From Urechidicola croceus (lineage in GTDB: Bacteria; Bacteroidota; Bacteroidia; Flavobacteriales; Flavobacteriaceae): a stretch of DNA of 64,000 nucleotides. Of this stretch, positions 51,653-61,004 are shown piece by piece. The DNA lies in assembly GCF_001761325.1 (NCBI RefSeq), contig NZ_CP017478.1:316001-380000 (forward strand), in the 5' to 3' direction. The position numbers and the translations under genes are program-made. Under the pieces are notes generated by a model that was not told where the DNA came from, did not search any database, and worked only from the letters and a program-made list of their open reading frames with translations. The first letter of the stretch is position 1; every line of letters begins with the position of its first letter.

Positions 51653-52402
51653 ATGATTAAAAAAATATTAAAAAAAACATTCAACTTTTTTGGTTATTCA
51701 TTACATAAAAAAAAGAAACATGTTAAGCAATCCAAACCAATTTTAGACAATGTCTTTAGTATGGAAAGTGCACTTGTACGATGTGTTAAAAGAGGATTGG
51801 AAATAAACACTGTTATTGATGTAGGAGCATCAGATGGTAGATGGTCGAATATGTGTATGAATATTTTTCCCAAAGCGAGTTATATACTTGTTGAAGCACA
51901 ACCTGAACATGAAGAAGGTTTATTAGAGTTTAAAAATGAAAATCCAAATATTGATTATATACTTGCTGCAGCAGGAAAAAAAAATGGAACAATTTATTTT
52001 GATAATACAGAACTTTTCAGTGGTTTGGCAACAGAAAAAAAACTAGATGAAAATTGTATTGAAGTGCCAATGATAAGTTTAGATAGCGAAATAAAAAAAA
52101 GAAATTTAGACGGCCCCTATTTACTTAAATTAGATACCCATGGTTTTGAAATACCAATTTTAGAAGGAGCCAAAGAACTTATTAAAAAAGCGGAATTAAT
52201 AATTATTGAAACCTATAATTATAAGTTGACAGATGATAGCCTAAAGTATTATGAAATGTGCAGTTATATGGAAGGTTTAGGATTTTCATCAATTGAAATG
52301 GTTGATTTTATGAGGAGAAAATATGATGACTCCTTTTGGCAAATGGATACTTTTTTTATTCCTTCAAGTAGCAAAGAGTTTACTTATAATTCTTATTCGT
52401 AA
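51653..52402 (+). CDS. FkbM-family methyltransferase
   Basis: A 249-residue SAM-dependent methyltransferase. Motif I is VIDVGASDGRWSNMC, motif II YILVEAQPEHEEGL, and the FkbM-specific segment LLKLDTHGFEIPILEGA follows. FkbM enzymes methylate hydroxyls; in polysaccharide loci they usually put O-methyl groups on sugars. Methylation could be the cap read by the Wzt C-terminal domain (inference). Basic N-terminus, no signal. Confidence 0.88.
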   Translation: MIKKILKKTFNFFGYSLHKKKKHVKQSKPILDNVFSMESALVRCVKRGLEINTVIDVGASDGRWSNMCMNIFPKASYILVEAQPEHEEGLLEFKNENPNIDYILAAAGKKNGTIYFDNTELFSGLATEKKLDENCIEVPMISLDSEIKKRNLDGPYLLKLDTHGFEIPILEGAKELIKKAELIIIETYNYKLTDDSLKYYEMCSYMEGLGFSSIEMVDFMRRKYDDSFWQMDTFFIPSSSKEFTYNSYS

Positions 52403-52405
52403 ATT

Positions 52406-53242
52406 TTGAAATTTATAGAAAAATATCCTAAAATATCAGTTATTACACCTAATTACAATCAAGGTGATTTTATTGAAAAAACTATTCAATCAGTTTTAGA
52501 TCAAAAGTACCCTAACCTAGAATACATAATAATTGATGGTGGGAGTACTGATAACTCTATTGAAATAATTAAAAAATATCAAGATAAATTATCTTATTGG
52601 ACTAGTAAAAAAGATTCAGGTATGTATGATGCATTAAATATTGGTTTTGCTAAATCAACAGGTGATATTATGTGTTGGATAAATTCTGATGATATCCTTT
52701 GGAAAAAATCTTTAGAAACAATAGCATTGATTTTCACATCTAATTCACAAGTTAAATGGCTACAAGGTTATCCGTCAGTAATTGATGAGCAAGAAAACCT
52801 GAAATATCAAAGAAAACATGTTTTTTCAAAAATGTATTTTTACTTATTAAAACATGAAACTAGTTTTGCGTTCATACAACAAGAATCTACTGTTTGGTCA
52901 AGAGATTTGTGGGAAAAGGCAGGAGGTTATTTAAACTTAGATTATAAATTAGCCTCAGATTTTGACTTATGGATGCGATTTTTTAAGTACGAAAATTTAT
53001 ATTGTACAAATAAACAATTAGCAGCATTTAGAACCCGTATTGATCAAATGTCTAGCGATAAAAACACCTATTTGATAGAGGTGAAAAAATCAATAAAAGA
53101 AAATTATAAGAACTTAAATTTAATTAATAAAATTATAATTAAAAGCATTATTTTTTTTAAAACCAATGTTAAAAATAAATTTATTAAAAGAATAATTAAT
53201 AAAGTTAGTACATTGTTAATTGGAAAACCAAAAATGGTTTAA
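52406..53242 (+). CDS. Glycosyltransferase family 2
   Basis: A 278-residue GT-A enzyme starting at a TTG (52406), because the preceding stop leaves no ATG before the conserved VITPNYNQGDFIEKTIQSV. It shows DGGSTDNSIEIIKKY, CWINSDDILW (SDD metal motif) and the acceptor-side WEKAGGYLNLDYKLASDFDLW. The tail is strongly basic. The WTSKKDSGMYDALNIGF segment is shared with the next gene's family. Confidence 0.85.
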   Translation: MKFIEKYPKISVITPNYNQGDFIEKTIQSVLDQKYPNLEYIIIDGGSTDNSIEIIKKYQDKLSYWTSKKDSGMYDALNIGFAKSTGDIMCWINSDDILWKKSLETIALIFTSNSQVKWLQGYPSVIDEQENLKYQRKHVFSKMYFYLLKHETSFAFIQQESTVWSRDLWEKAGGYLNLDYKLASDFDLWMRFFKYENLYCTNKQLAAFRTRIDQMSSDKNTYLIEVKKSIKENYKNLNLINKIIIKSIIFFKTNVKNKFIKRIINKVSTLLIGKPKMV

Positions 53243-53251
53243 TTTATTCAG

Positions 53252-54070
53252 ATGAGATTATCTATTATAATCCCTACATATAATTCAGAAAAAGTATTAA
53301 ATAAAGCACTTAAAAGTATAATTAATCAATCATTTAAAGACGTTGAGGTATTAATAATTGATGGTTTATCTAAGGATAAAACTTTAAAAATTGCTAAAGA
53401 GTTTCAAAAAGAAATACCAAGTATTATTATTAAATCTGAAAAGGATAATGGTATTTATGATGCAATGAACAAGGGAATTAAACTTGCTAATGGAGAGTGG
53501 CTATTCTTTATGGGAAGTGATGATACTTTATTCGATAATTATACTTTAGAAAAAGTATTTGAATCTATTTCAAAAACTAAAGAAAAAGTAATATATGGAA
53601 ATGTTAAAATAGTAGGTGATACAGGATGGGCAAAAAATGGAGATATTTATGATGGAGAATTTTCAATTGAAAAGTTATTTAATCAAAATATTTGTCACCA
53701 ATCAATGTTTTATAATTCCAAATTTATTAAAAAGGATATAGGATTTTTTAATTTAAATTATGATATCTGTTCAGATTGGGATTTTAATTTACGCTGTAGA
53801 GCCAAAACAAACTTTTATTATTGTAATATTATTATAGCAAACTTTTTTTCAGGAGGATTATCTACTAATTCTGGTGATAAAGAGTTTTCAATTGATTTTA
53901 TAAACAATATAATGGACTATTATAAAATTAATTTATTTAATAAACTATTAAATTCACCTAGTTTTAAACGCCATCCAGAAGTGAAAACGCTGCAAAAAAA
54001 GAAACACCCATATAGGTTTAAATTTTTAAAATTGGTTAAACAAATATTTAAAAGACTTGAAATTAAATAA
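53252..54070 (+). CDS. Glycosyltransferase family 2
   Basis: A 272-residue GT-A enzyme: LSIIIPTYNSEKVLNKALKSI, DVEVLIIDGLSKDKTL, EKDNGIYDAMNKGI and FMGSDDTLF as metal motif, with an NICHQSMFYN segment and the SDWDFNLRC motif downstream. The NGIYDAMNKGI and SGMYDALNIGF segments in adjacent genes suggest they are paralogues. Acceptor and donor are not predictable. Confidence 0.85.
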   Translation: MRLSIIIPTYNSEKVLNKALKSIINQSFKDVEVLIIDGLSKDKTLKIAKEFQKEIPSIIIKSEKDNGIYDAMNKGIKLANGEWLFFMGSDDTLFDNYTLEKVFESISKTKEKVIYGNVKIVGDTGWAKNGDIYDGEFSIEKLFNQNICHQSMFYNSKFIKKDIGFFNLNYDICSDWDFNLRCRAKTNFYYCNIIIANFFSGGLSTNSGDKEFSIDFINNIMDYYKINLFNKLLNSPSFKRHPEVKTLQKKKHPYRFKFLKLVKQIFKRLEIK

Positions 54071-54092
54071 ATTTAATTATTATGTTTGAAAA

Positions 54093-55199
54093 ATGAAAAT
54101 TAAACCAATAGCACTCTATTTACCTCAGTACCATCCAATACCAGAAAATGATAAATGGTGGGGAAAAGGTTTTACAGAATGGACTAATGTAGTTAAGGCA
54201 CGTCCTAAGTTTGTTGGACATTATCAACCTCATTTACCATCAGATTTAGGTTTTTATGACCTACGACTAGAAGAATCTCGATTGGCACAAGAAGCATTAG
54301 CCAAGGAATATGGTATGTTTGGCTTCTGCTATTATCATTATTGGTTTAACGGTAAAAGAGTTTTAAATGAGCCTTTGGATAGAAAATTACAAAATCCTAA
54401 AGAAGATTTCCCTTTTATGCTTTGTTGGGCAAATGAAAATTGGACTAGAGCTTGGGATGGTAATATAGAAGATGTATTATTAAAGCAAGATTATTCAGAA
54501 AAAGATGATAGAAAACATATTAAATTTTTAATATCATATTTTAAGGATGAAAGATATATAAAAGTAAATGGTAAACCTTTTTTTATTTTTTACAAACCTG
54601 ATTTATTTCCTGATATGGCAAGAACTATAACCATATTTAGAGAAGAGGCTAAAAAGGAAAATTTAGAACTTTATTTAGGTTGTTTTGAGCGTTGGATCGG
54701 TATGGATAAAAAGCAAATGCAAGAATTAGATTTTGATGCTATTATTGAATTTCAACCTCTTTCTAAATCTATGCATTTATTTAATGCTAAAAAACTTACT
54801 CAAAAACAAGAATTAAAACCAAATTTACTTAATCGAATAAAATCCAAAATTCAAAAGAAATTTAGTTTTAGGAGTGATAATAAAAAGAATAATGATTTAG
54901 TTGTGAATTATAAAGAATTTATTGATTTTGATATTCAAAATTCAAACCCCAATGTATATCCAGGTGTTTGTCCTATGTGGGATAATTCATCAAGGCGAAT
55001 AGGTCAAAATTCAACAATGTTTATCAATAATTCACCTGAATACTTTAAGTACTGGTACCAACAAAAAATAAAAAAAACTAATTTTGAAGATCTTGAAGAT
55101 AGTTTTATTTTTATTAATGCCTGGAATGAATGGGCAGAAGGCAATCATTTAGAACCTTGTCATAAATGGGGAAAAGCATATCTTGAAGCACTATTATGA
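54093..55199 (+). CDS. WbsX-like glycosyltransferase / GH99-like protein
   Basis: A 368-residue protein of the WbsX family, found in many O-antigen clusters and distantly related to GH99 endo-mannosidases. It begins IALYLPQYHPIPENDKWWGK, then GFTEWTNVVKARP, GFCYYHYWFNGKRVL and PFMLCWANENWTRAWDG, and ends with INAWNEWAEGNHLEP. These match the family along its length. Whether it transfers or hydrolyses sugars has been debated. It overlaps the next gene by 4 bases (ATGA). Confidence 0.85.
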   Translation: MKIKPIALYLPQYHPIPENDKWWGKGFTEWTNVVKARPKFVGHYQPHLPSDLGFYDLRLEESRLAQEALAKEYGMFGFCYYHYWFNGKRVLNEPLDRKLQNPKEDFPFMLCWANENWTRAWDGNIEDVLLKQDYSEKDDRKHIKFLISYFKDERYIKVNGKPFFIFYKPDLFPDMARTITIFREEAKKENLELYLGCFERWIGMDKKQMQELDFDAIIEFQPLSKSMHLFNAKKLTQKQELKPNLLNRIKSKIQKKFSFRSDNKKNNDLVVNYKEFIDFDIQNSNPNVYPGVCPMWDNSSRRIGQNSTMFINNSPEYFKYWYQQKIKKTNFEDLEDSFIFINAWNEWAEGNHLEPCHKWGKAYLEALL

Positions 55200-56119
55200 A
55201 AATATATATAGTAATAGTAACATATAATGGTATGAATTGGCTTAAGAAATGTTTAGATAGTGTTTTAAATAGTTCAATCCCATTAGAAATAGTTATAATT
55301 GATAATAATTCCTCAGATGCTACAGTGTCATTTATAAAAAATAATTACCCAGAAATTGTATTATTTGAGCAGAATCAAAATTTAGGTTTTGGCGCAGCAA
55401 ATAATTTAGGGATTAGTTATGCATTAAAAAAATCTTCAGATTTTATTTTTTTACTGAATCAAGATGCTTTTTTATATAAGGATACTGTAGAAACACTAAT
55501 AGAAGTTTATAAAAAAAATAATGATTTTGGTATAATAAGCCCTATTCACTTAAATGGTGTAGGAAATAATTTTGATTTTAATTTTTTAAATTATTTAAAA
55601 AAAAATAAAAAAATTTTATTTGATGCATTAAAAAATAATTACACCAAAAGTATTTATGAAGTACCATTTGTTAATGCTGCAGCTTGGTTATTACCAAGGA
55701 AGACAATAGAATCTGTAGGTGGGTTTGATCCATTGTTTTTTCACTACGGAGAAGACGATAATTTTTGTCAAAGAATACTTTATCACAAATTTAAAATTGG
55801 AGTAGTTCCAAAAGCATATATTAACCATGATAGAGAAAATGTGGAAGAAAAAACAACTTTATCAATTTTAGATAAGTTATCATTGAGGGAACGATATTTA
55901 AAAACCATATGGGCAGATATTAATAAAGATTTCTCAAGAAATGATATGTTAAAGCACCAAGTAGTTTTAAAAAAAATCATATTTAAATTGACATTAAGAT
56001 TAAAGTTTAAAAAAATGAAATACTATTTAGGTGAATATAAAATGATAAAAAAAATTATTCCAAAAATATTAAATAGTAGAAAAATTAATAAGCAAATAGG
56101 AAAATCTTATTTAACTTAA
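55196..56119 (+). CDS. Glycosyltransferase family 2 (WbbL/rhamnosyltransferase-like)
   Basis: A 307-residue enzyme with the VTYNGMNWLKKCLDSVL, VIIDNNSSDATVSFI, NLGFGAANNLGI and FLLNQDAFL motifs. It also has the WbbL-type acceptor segment WLLPRKTIESVGGFDPLFFHYGEDDNFCQRI. Members often use dTDP-rhamnose, though no rhamnose synthesis genes are in the window. The C-terminus is basic. Confidence 0.85.
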   Translation: MKIYIVIVTYNGMNWLKKCLDSVLNSSIPLEIVIIDNNSSDATVSFIKNNYPEIVLFEQNQNLGFGAANNLGISYALKKSSDFIFLLNQDAFLYKDTVETLIEVYKKNNDFGIISPIHLNGVGNNFDFNFLNYLKKNKKILFDALKNNYTKSIYEVPFVNAAAWLLPRKTIESVGGFDPLFFHYGEDDNFCQRILYHKFKIGVVPKAYINHDRENVEEKTTLSILDKLSLRERYLKTIWADINKDFSRNDMLKHQVVLKKIIFKLTLRLKFKKMKYYLGEYKMIKKIIPKILNSRKINKQIGKSYLT

Positions 56120-56169
56120 TAAGTTTTTAAACGATTAATTTGTTGTTATAATAATTATATAAATTAAAT

Positions 56170-57162
56170 ATGAATGAACCATTAGTATCTATTATTATTC
56201 CAACATATAATCGTGCATATTTGATTGCAGAAACAATTGAAAGTATTTTAAAACAAACATTTACTAATTGGGAGTGTATTATTGTTGATGATGGAAGTTC
56301 AGATAATACTGAGCAGTTAATGAATGAGTTTTCTAAAAAAGATTCAAGAATACAATTTTATAAAAGACCAGTTAATAAAATAAAAGGAGCAAATTCGTGT
56401 AGAAATTATGGCTTTGAATTATCTAAAGGAAAATATATTAATTGGTTTGATAGTGATGATTTGATGGCGTATGATTTTTTGGAAACAGGAATATCTACCC
56501 TGAAAAATTCTATTAATGACTTTATTATATTTGATTATGAAATTTTTAAAGAAAATATATCAAATACTATTAAAATTCAAAAAAATCAAACAAAAAATCT
56601 TATTGAAGATTATGCTACTTGGAAAATAAATTTTGGAACATGGGCAATTATTTGGAAAAGAAGTATTGTTAAAAATTATAATTTTGATGAAAGTTTAACT
56701 AGAGCTCAAGATTTAGATTTTAATTTAAGAATATTTTTTAACGAGAAATTTACTTTTGTTAATAGCAATAAGATTGGAGTTTTTTTACGCCAACACGATA
56801 AAAATTTAACATCTAAATTTAATAATAAAAATTTTGAAAGTTTAAAAAGTGAAATTAAAGTTCGCAGTTATTTAATTAATAATTTAATAAAACTCAATAC
56901 AGATAAAAAAGTAATTACTAATAGTATTAAGATTTTAAATATTTCGTTTATAAAATTATATAGGAGTAATGAATATAAAACTTTTATTACTGAAATAAAA
57001 AAATGTATTAATTTTAAAGAAAAGCCTTTAAAAAAAATATTTTGGTATTCAAAAACACGATTACTTTTGTTTATATATAAAGTTTTTAAAAGAGGAGATT
57101 TAAAATTAAAAAAGCATTTATTATCACTTCCATTTGGAAATATTTATAGAATGAATGGCTAA
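56170..57162 (+). CDS. Glycosyltransferase family 2
   Basis: A 330-residue GT-A enzyme: VSIIIPTYNRAYLIAETIESIL, ECIIVDDGSSDNTEQL, KGANSCRNYGFELSKG and INWFDSDDLMAYD (DSDD). It overlaps the next gene by 8 bases. The C-terminal 100 residues are lysine- and asparagine-rich, as in other genes of this AT-rich block. Confidence 0.85.
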   Translation: MNEPLVSIIIPTYNRAYLIAETIESILKQTFTNWECIIVDDGSSDNTEQLMNEFSKKDSRIQFYKRPVNKIKGANSCRNYGFELSKGKYINWFDSDDLMAYDFLETGISTLKNSINDFIIFDYEIFKENISNTIKIQKNQTKNLIEDYATWKINFGTWAIIWKRSIVKNYNFDESLTRAQDLDFNLRIFFNEKFTFVNSNKIGVFLRQHDKNLTSKFNNKNFESLKSEIKVRSYLINNLIKLNTDKKVITNSIKILNISFIKLYRSNEYKTFITEIKKCINFKEKPLKKIFWYSKTRLLLFIYKVFKRGDLKLKKHLLSLPFGNIYRMNG

Positions 57163-58075
57163 AGTTACAATTGTATTACCGAGTTATAATCACGCAAATT
57201 TTCTAAATGATCGTTTAGAATCTATACTTAATCAAACATATAAAGATTGGGAGATTATAATAATTGATGATAAGTCTACCGATAAAAGTATTGATATCTT
57301 AAACCAATTTGTTAAAAAAAATAAATCTAAAATAAAGCATTTTATAGTAAATTCAAAAAATTCGGGAAGTGGTTATTTATCTTGGAAAAAAGGTATTGAA
57401 CTAGCAAAAACAGAGTATATATGGATTGCCGAAACCGATGATTATTCTGACATTAATTTTTTAAGCAATTCAATAAAAGTTTTAAATGAGAACAAAGAGT
57501 GTGCATTAACTTTTTGTACAAGTGTTTATGTTGATATCAATAAAAAAACTTTATATGACTCTACAGCAAGAACTAAGAACTTATACGTTGATAATGATGA
57601 TTGTAAAGTTTTTAATAGTTTGATTTTAGAAAATGTATTGCCATTTAATACATATATAACTAATGGAAGTAGTGTCGTATTTAAAAAGCCAAAAAACAAA
57701 ATTCCAAATGAAATCTTTATAAATAAACAATCTTCGGATATTTTTTTATGGACCTATTTGGTTAAAAATAAATCATTTGCGTTTATAAATAAAAAATTAA
57801 ATTATTTTAGAAGGCATGAAGATTCAACAACATCAAAAATTTCTGAATTAGATAAAGAATCCGTTTATTATGAAAAAGCAAATTATTTAAATTATTTTTC
57901 TTGTCAAGAAAAATATATAGAATTTATAAATCACTATATCAAACATATTGTTAATGCCAACAAGATGAAAATATTTGATATAAGTGCAATTTTAAAAATT
58001 GAAAAAATAAAATTTTTAAGATTAAAATATTTACAGTTACTATTTAAATTTTACTTAAATAAAATATTTAGATGA
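57155..58075 (+). CDS. Glycosyltransferase family 2
   Basis: A 306-residue GT-A enzyme: VTIVLPSYNHANFLNDRLESIL, EIIIIDDKSTDKSIDIL, SGSGYLSWKKGIELAKTEYIWIAETDD (metal motif ETDD) and FLRWTYL-like FLWTYLVKNKSFAFI. Its ATG lies inside the previous gene; its stop overlaps the next start (ATGA, 4 bases). Translational coupling suggests an ordered set of transferases. Confidence 0.85.
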   Translation: MAKVTIVLPSYNHANFLNDRLESILNQTYKDWEIIIIDDKSTDKSIDILNQFVKKNKSKIKHFIVNSKNSGSGYLSWKKGIELAKTEYIWIAETDDYSDINFLSNSIKVLNENKECALTFCTSVYVDINKKTLYDSTARTKNLYVDNDDCKVFNSLILENVLPFNTYITNGSSVVFKKPKNKIPNEIFINKQSSDIFLWTYLVKNKSFAFINKKLNYFRRHEDSTTSKISELDKESVYYEKANYLNYFSCQEKYIEFINHYIKHIVNANKMKIFDISAILKIEKIKFLRLKYLQLLFKFYLNKIFR

Positions 58076-58932
58076 ACCTTCCTTTAGTTAGCGTAATTAT
58101 ACCAACATATAATAGGCCGTATTATTTAAAAGAAACGATTGAAAGTGTAGTTAATCAAACTTATGATAATATAGAAATAATAGTAATAGATGACGGTTCT
58201 AAAAATAATTATGCTGAAAAAATTTGTAATGAGTTTAAAATTTGTAGATATTTTTTTAAACAAAATGGAGGTGTTTCTTCTTCTCGAAATCTAGGAGTTT
58301 TAAAATCTAAAGGAGAATTCATTGCTTTTTTAGATGATGATGATTTATGGAAATCTAAAAAATTAAGTAAGCAAATTGCAATTTTGAATTCACAACCAAA
58401 AATTGATTTAGTACACTCTTCAGCCGAAATTATTAATGAAAATGGGCAACTAACTGGAAAAGTAATTGGAGCTTCTCAAAATAAAATACATTTACGATCA
58501 GGATATGTTTTTTGGAATGCGTTAGGTACTTGGCTTGTTAAATCACCAACACCATTAATCAGAAAATCAGTATTTAAAAAAGACATGATGTTTGATGAGT
58601 CAATTTATGCAGGTGAAGATACAGATTTTTATCAACGGTTATTTTATCGTCATAAAATTAACTACATAAATGAACCATTAGCATATTATAGACAATATGA
58701 AAATCCATCAAGATTATCAACTCAAAAAGAGAAATATATTGGTGTTGAAAAAAAAATGTATAAAAATTTTTTAAAAATGGGTATTAAAAACCCAATAATA
58801 TTGAATAGAATTGCATCTAGATTATTAAAAACAGCTCATAAGAGAAAGATAAGTTTAAAGGGTAATAGTAAGTTGAAGTTAAGTATTTTTGATATTTACT
58901 TTAGACCAATTAAGAAATTACAAGAATATTAA
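58072..58932 (+). CDS. Glycosyltransferase family 2
   Basis: A 286-residue GT-A enzyme: VSVIIPTYNRPYYLKETIESVV, EIIVIDDGSKNN, NGGVSSSRNLGVLKSKGEFIAFLDDDDLW (DDDD), and FDESIYAGEDTDFYQRL as the acceptor-side acidic motif. Typical single-domain family member; donor unknown. Confidence 0.87.
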   Translation: MNLPLVSVIIPTYNRPYYLKETIESVVNQTYDNIEIIVIDDGSKNNYAEKICNEFKICRYFFKQNGGVSSSRNLGVLKSKGEFIAFLDDDDLWKSKKLSKQIAILNSQPKIDLVHSSAEIINENGQLTGKVIGASQNKIHLRSGYVFWNALGTWLVKSPTPLIRKSVFKKDMMFDESIYAGEDTDFYQRLFYRHKINYINEPLAYYRQYENPSRLSTQKEKYIGVEKKMYKNFLKMGIKNPIILNRIASRLLKTAHKRKISLKGNSKLKLSIFDIYFRPIKKLQEY

Positions 58933-58970
58933 CATTGTAATTTTAGAATTTGTAAATAGAATAGAACTCA

Positions 58971-59993
58971 ATGCGAAAAGGATTTAACCCTAATAAAAAT
59001 AAAAAAACTTCAGAATTGGATTATTTCCATCAAGTTATAATTCCAGTATATATTCCATCTAATATTGGGTATTTTAAAGAGAGTTTAGATATTTTAAAAC
59101 TTACAATACAATCCTTACTTAATACATCTCATGAAAAAACATTTGTTACTATTGTTAATAATGGTAGCAATCAAGAAGTATATATTTATTTAGAAAGCCT
59201 ACTTATTTCAAATAAAATTCATGAAGTAATACACACAACTAATATTGGTAAAATCAATGCAATATTGAAAGGTATAGCAGGACATAATTTTCCTCTAATT
59301 ACAATATCTGATGCAGATGTTTTGTTTCTAAATAATTGGCAAAAAGAAACTTATGCTGTATTTGAGGCTTTTCCTAAAACTGGTTTTGTAAGCCCCTGTC
59401 CAATACCTAAATTGGTGAAGTATTATACATATAATATTATTGTTGATACTTTATTTTCTAAACAAGTGAAATTCACAAAAGTTAAGAACTCTGATGCATT
59501 AAGTAGTTTTGCAAAAAGTATAGGTAATCCTAATTTTTATAACCAGCATCATTTAGATCAATATTTAACTATTAATAATAATAAATTCAAAGCTGTTATT
59601 GGAGGAGGACACTTTGTTGGAACTTACCGATCAGATGTCTTTAAAGACATTAATCAACGATATTCTGAATTTAGTTTAGGAGGAACAAGCGAAATTGATT
59701 TTTTAGATAAGCCAATAGTTGAAAATGGTTTTTGGAGACTTTCAACCAATGATAATTATGTTTATCATATGGGAAATACACTTGAAGGTTGGTTTGATAA
59801 AATCGTTATTGAAAAAAAAATAGCGTCTGATTTTAAAAAAAATGAAATGCCTAATTTAGAGCCGGTAAAAAATATAAAAATAATCAATTGGATAAAAAAT
59901 CGTATTTTTCATTTATTTATTAGTAGAGAAATAATTTGGAAAAAGTATTTAAAATTCAAAGGATTAAATAAGAATGCAGCAAATAATTATTAA
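58971..59993 (+). CDS. GT-A-type glycosyltransferase, divergent
   Basis: A 340-residue protein that looks like a GT2 relative with a longer N-terminus (HQVIIPVYIPSNIGYFKESL). It has TIVNNGSNQEVYIYLES in place of the DDGS segment, NIGKINAILKGIAGHNFPLITISDADVLF (DAD metal motif), and a late GGHFVGTYRSDVF segment. It is more divergent than its neighbours, and its position next to neuB suggests it may handle the nonulosonic acid or its acceptor (inference only). Confidence 0.72.
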   Translation: MRKGFNPNKNKKTSELDYFHQVIIPVYIPSNIGYFKESLDILKLTIQSLLNTSHEKTFVTIVNNGSNQEVYIYLESLLISNKIHEVIHTTNIGKINAILKGIAGHNFPLITISDADVLFLNNWQKETYAVFEAFPKTGFVSPCPIPKLVKYYTYNIIVDTLFSKQVKFTKVKNSDALSSFAKSIGNPNFYNQHHLDQYLTINNNKFKAVIGGGHFVGTYRSDVFKDINQRYSEFSLGGTSEIDFLDKPIVENGFWRLSTNDNYVYHMGNTLEGWFDKIVIEKKIASDFKKNEMPNLEPVKNIKIINWIKNRIFHLFISREIIWKKYLKFKGLNKNAANNY

Positions 59994-60002
59994 TATAATT
60001 AT

Positions 60003-61004
60003 ATGACAAAAATAATTGCAGAAATAGCACAAGCTCATGATGGAAGTTTAGGAATAGCACACTCTTATATTGATGCACTTTCTAAAACAGGAGTTGATAC
60101 TATAAAATTTCAAACTCATATTGCAGAAGCTGAAAGTAGTATTTATGAACCTTTTCGTGTTAAGTTTTCAAAACAAGATGCTACACGTTTTGAGTATTGG
60201 AAACGAATGGAATTTAATTTAAATCAATGGAAAGAAATAAAAAAACATTGCGATGAAGTTGGATTAGAATTTATGAGCTCACCATTTAGCAATGCAGCAG
60301 TAGATTTATTAGAAGAAGTAGGAGTAAAGTGTTATAAAGTTGGTTCAGGAGAAGTAAATAACCTTTTGTTGTTAGAAAAAATAGCACAAACAGGTAAGCC
60401 AATAATTATTTCTTCAGGAATGAGTTCTCTTTCTGAATTAGATACAACAGTTGCTTTTTTGAAAGAACGAAATTTAGAGTATTCAATACTTCAATGTACA
60501 ACATCATACCCAACTAGTCCAGAGCAATATGGTTTAAATGTAATTCAAGAATTAAAAGAACGATATCAAGTTCCAATCGGTTTTTCAGATCATTCATCAT
60601 CCATTGAATCTTGTATCGCAGCAACTGCACTTGGTGCTGAAATATTAGAATTTCATGTAGTCTTTGATAAAGAAATGTTTGGTCCAGATGCAAAGTCTTC
60701 TTTAACAATTGCAGAAACCTCACTATTGGTAAATGGAGTCCGAAATATAGAAAAGGCACTTCAAAATCCGATTGATAAGAATAACAATTTTCAATTTTCT
60801 GATTTGAAACAAATTTTTGAAAAATCTTTAGCAGTAAATAAAGATTTAGATATAGGGCATGTACTTACTTTTTCAGATTTAGAAACTAAAAAACCAAAAG
60901 GTTATGGTATTTTAGCAAGTGATTATAAAAATGTTATTGGAAAAACCCTAAATAAACCAATGAAGAAATGGGATTTTTTGAATATTGAAGATATAAATGA
61001 ATGA
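60003..61004 (+). CDS. neuB: N-acetylneuraminate synthase-type nonulosonic acid synthase
   Basis: A 333-residue PEP-dependent condensing enzyme that joins a hexosamine derivative to PEP to make a nine-carbon sialic-type acid. The TIM barrel shows IIAEIAQAHDGSLGIAHSYIDAL, VDTIKFQTHI, SSPFSNAAVDLLEE, YKVGSGEVNNLLLLEKIA, IISSGMSSLSELD and LQCTTSYPTSPEQYGLNVI. A C-terminal SAF domain (LAVNKDLDIGHVLTFSDL...) is present. Whether the product is N-acetylneuraminate, legionaminate or another acid cannot be read off. It overlaps neuC by 4 bases (ATGA). Confidence 0.87.
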   Translation: MTKIIAEIAQAHDGSLGIAHSYIDALSKTGVDTIKFQTHIAEAESSIYEPFRVKFSKQDATRFEYWKRMEFNLNQWKEIKKHCDEVGLEFMSSPFSNAAVDLLEEVGVKCYKVGSGEVNNLLLLEKIAQTGKPIIISSGMSSLSELDTTVAFLKERNLEYSILQCTTSYPTSPEQYGLNVIQELKERYQVPIGFSDHSSSIESCIAATALGAEILEFHVVFDKEMFGPDAKSSLTIAETSLLVNGVRNIEKALQNPIDKNNNFQFSDLKQIFEKSLAVNKDLDIGHVLTFSDLETKKPKGYGILASDYKNVIGKTLNKPMKKWDFLNIEDINE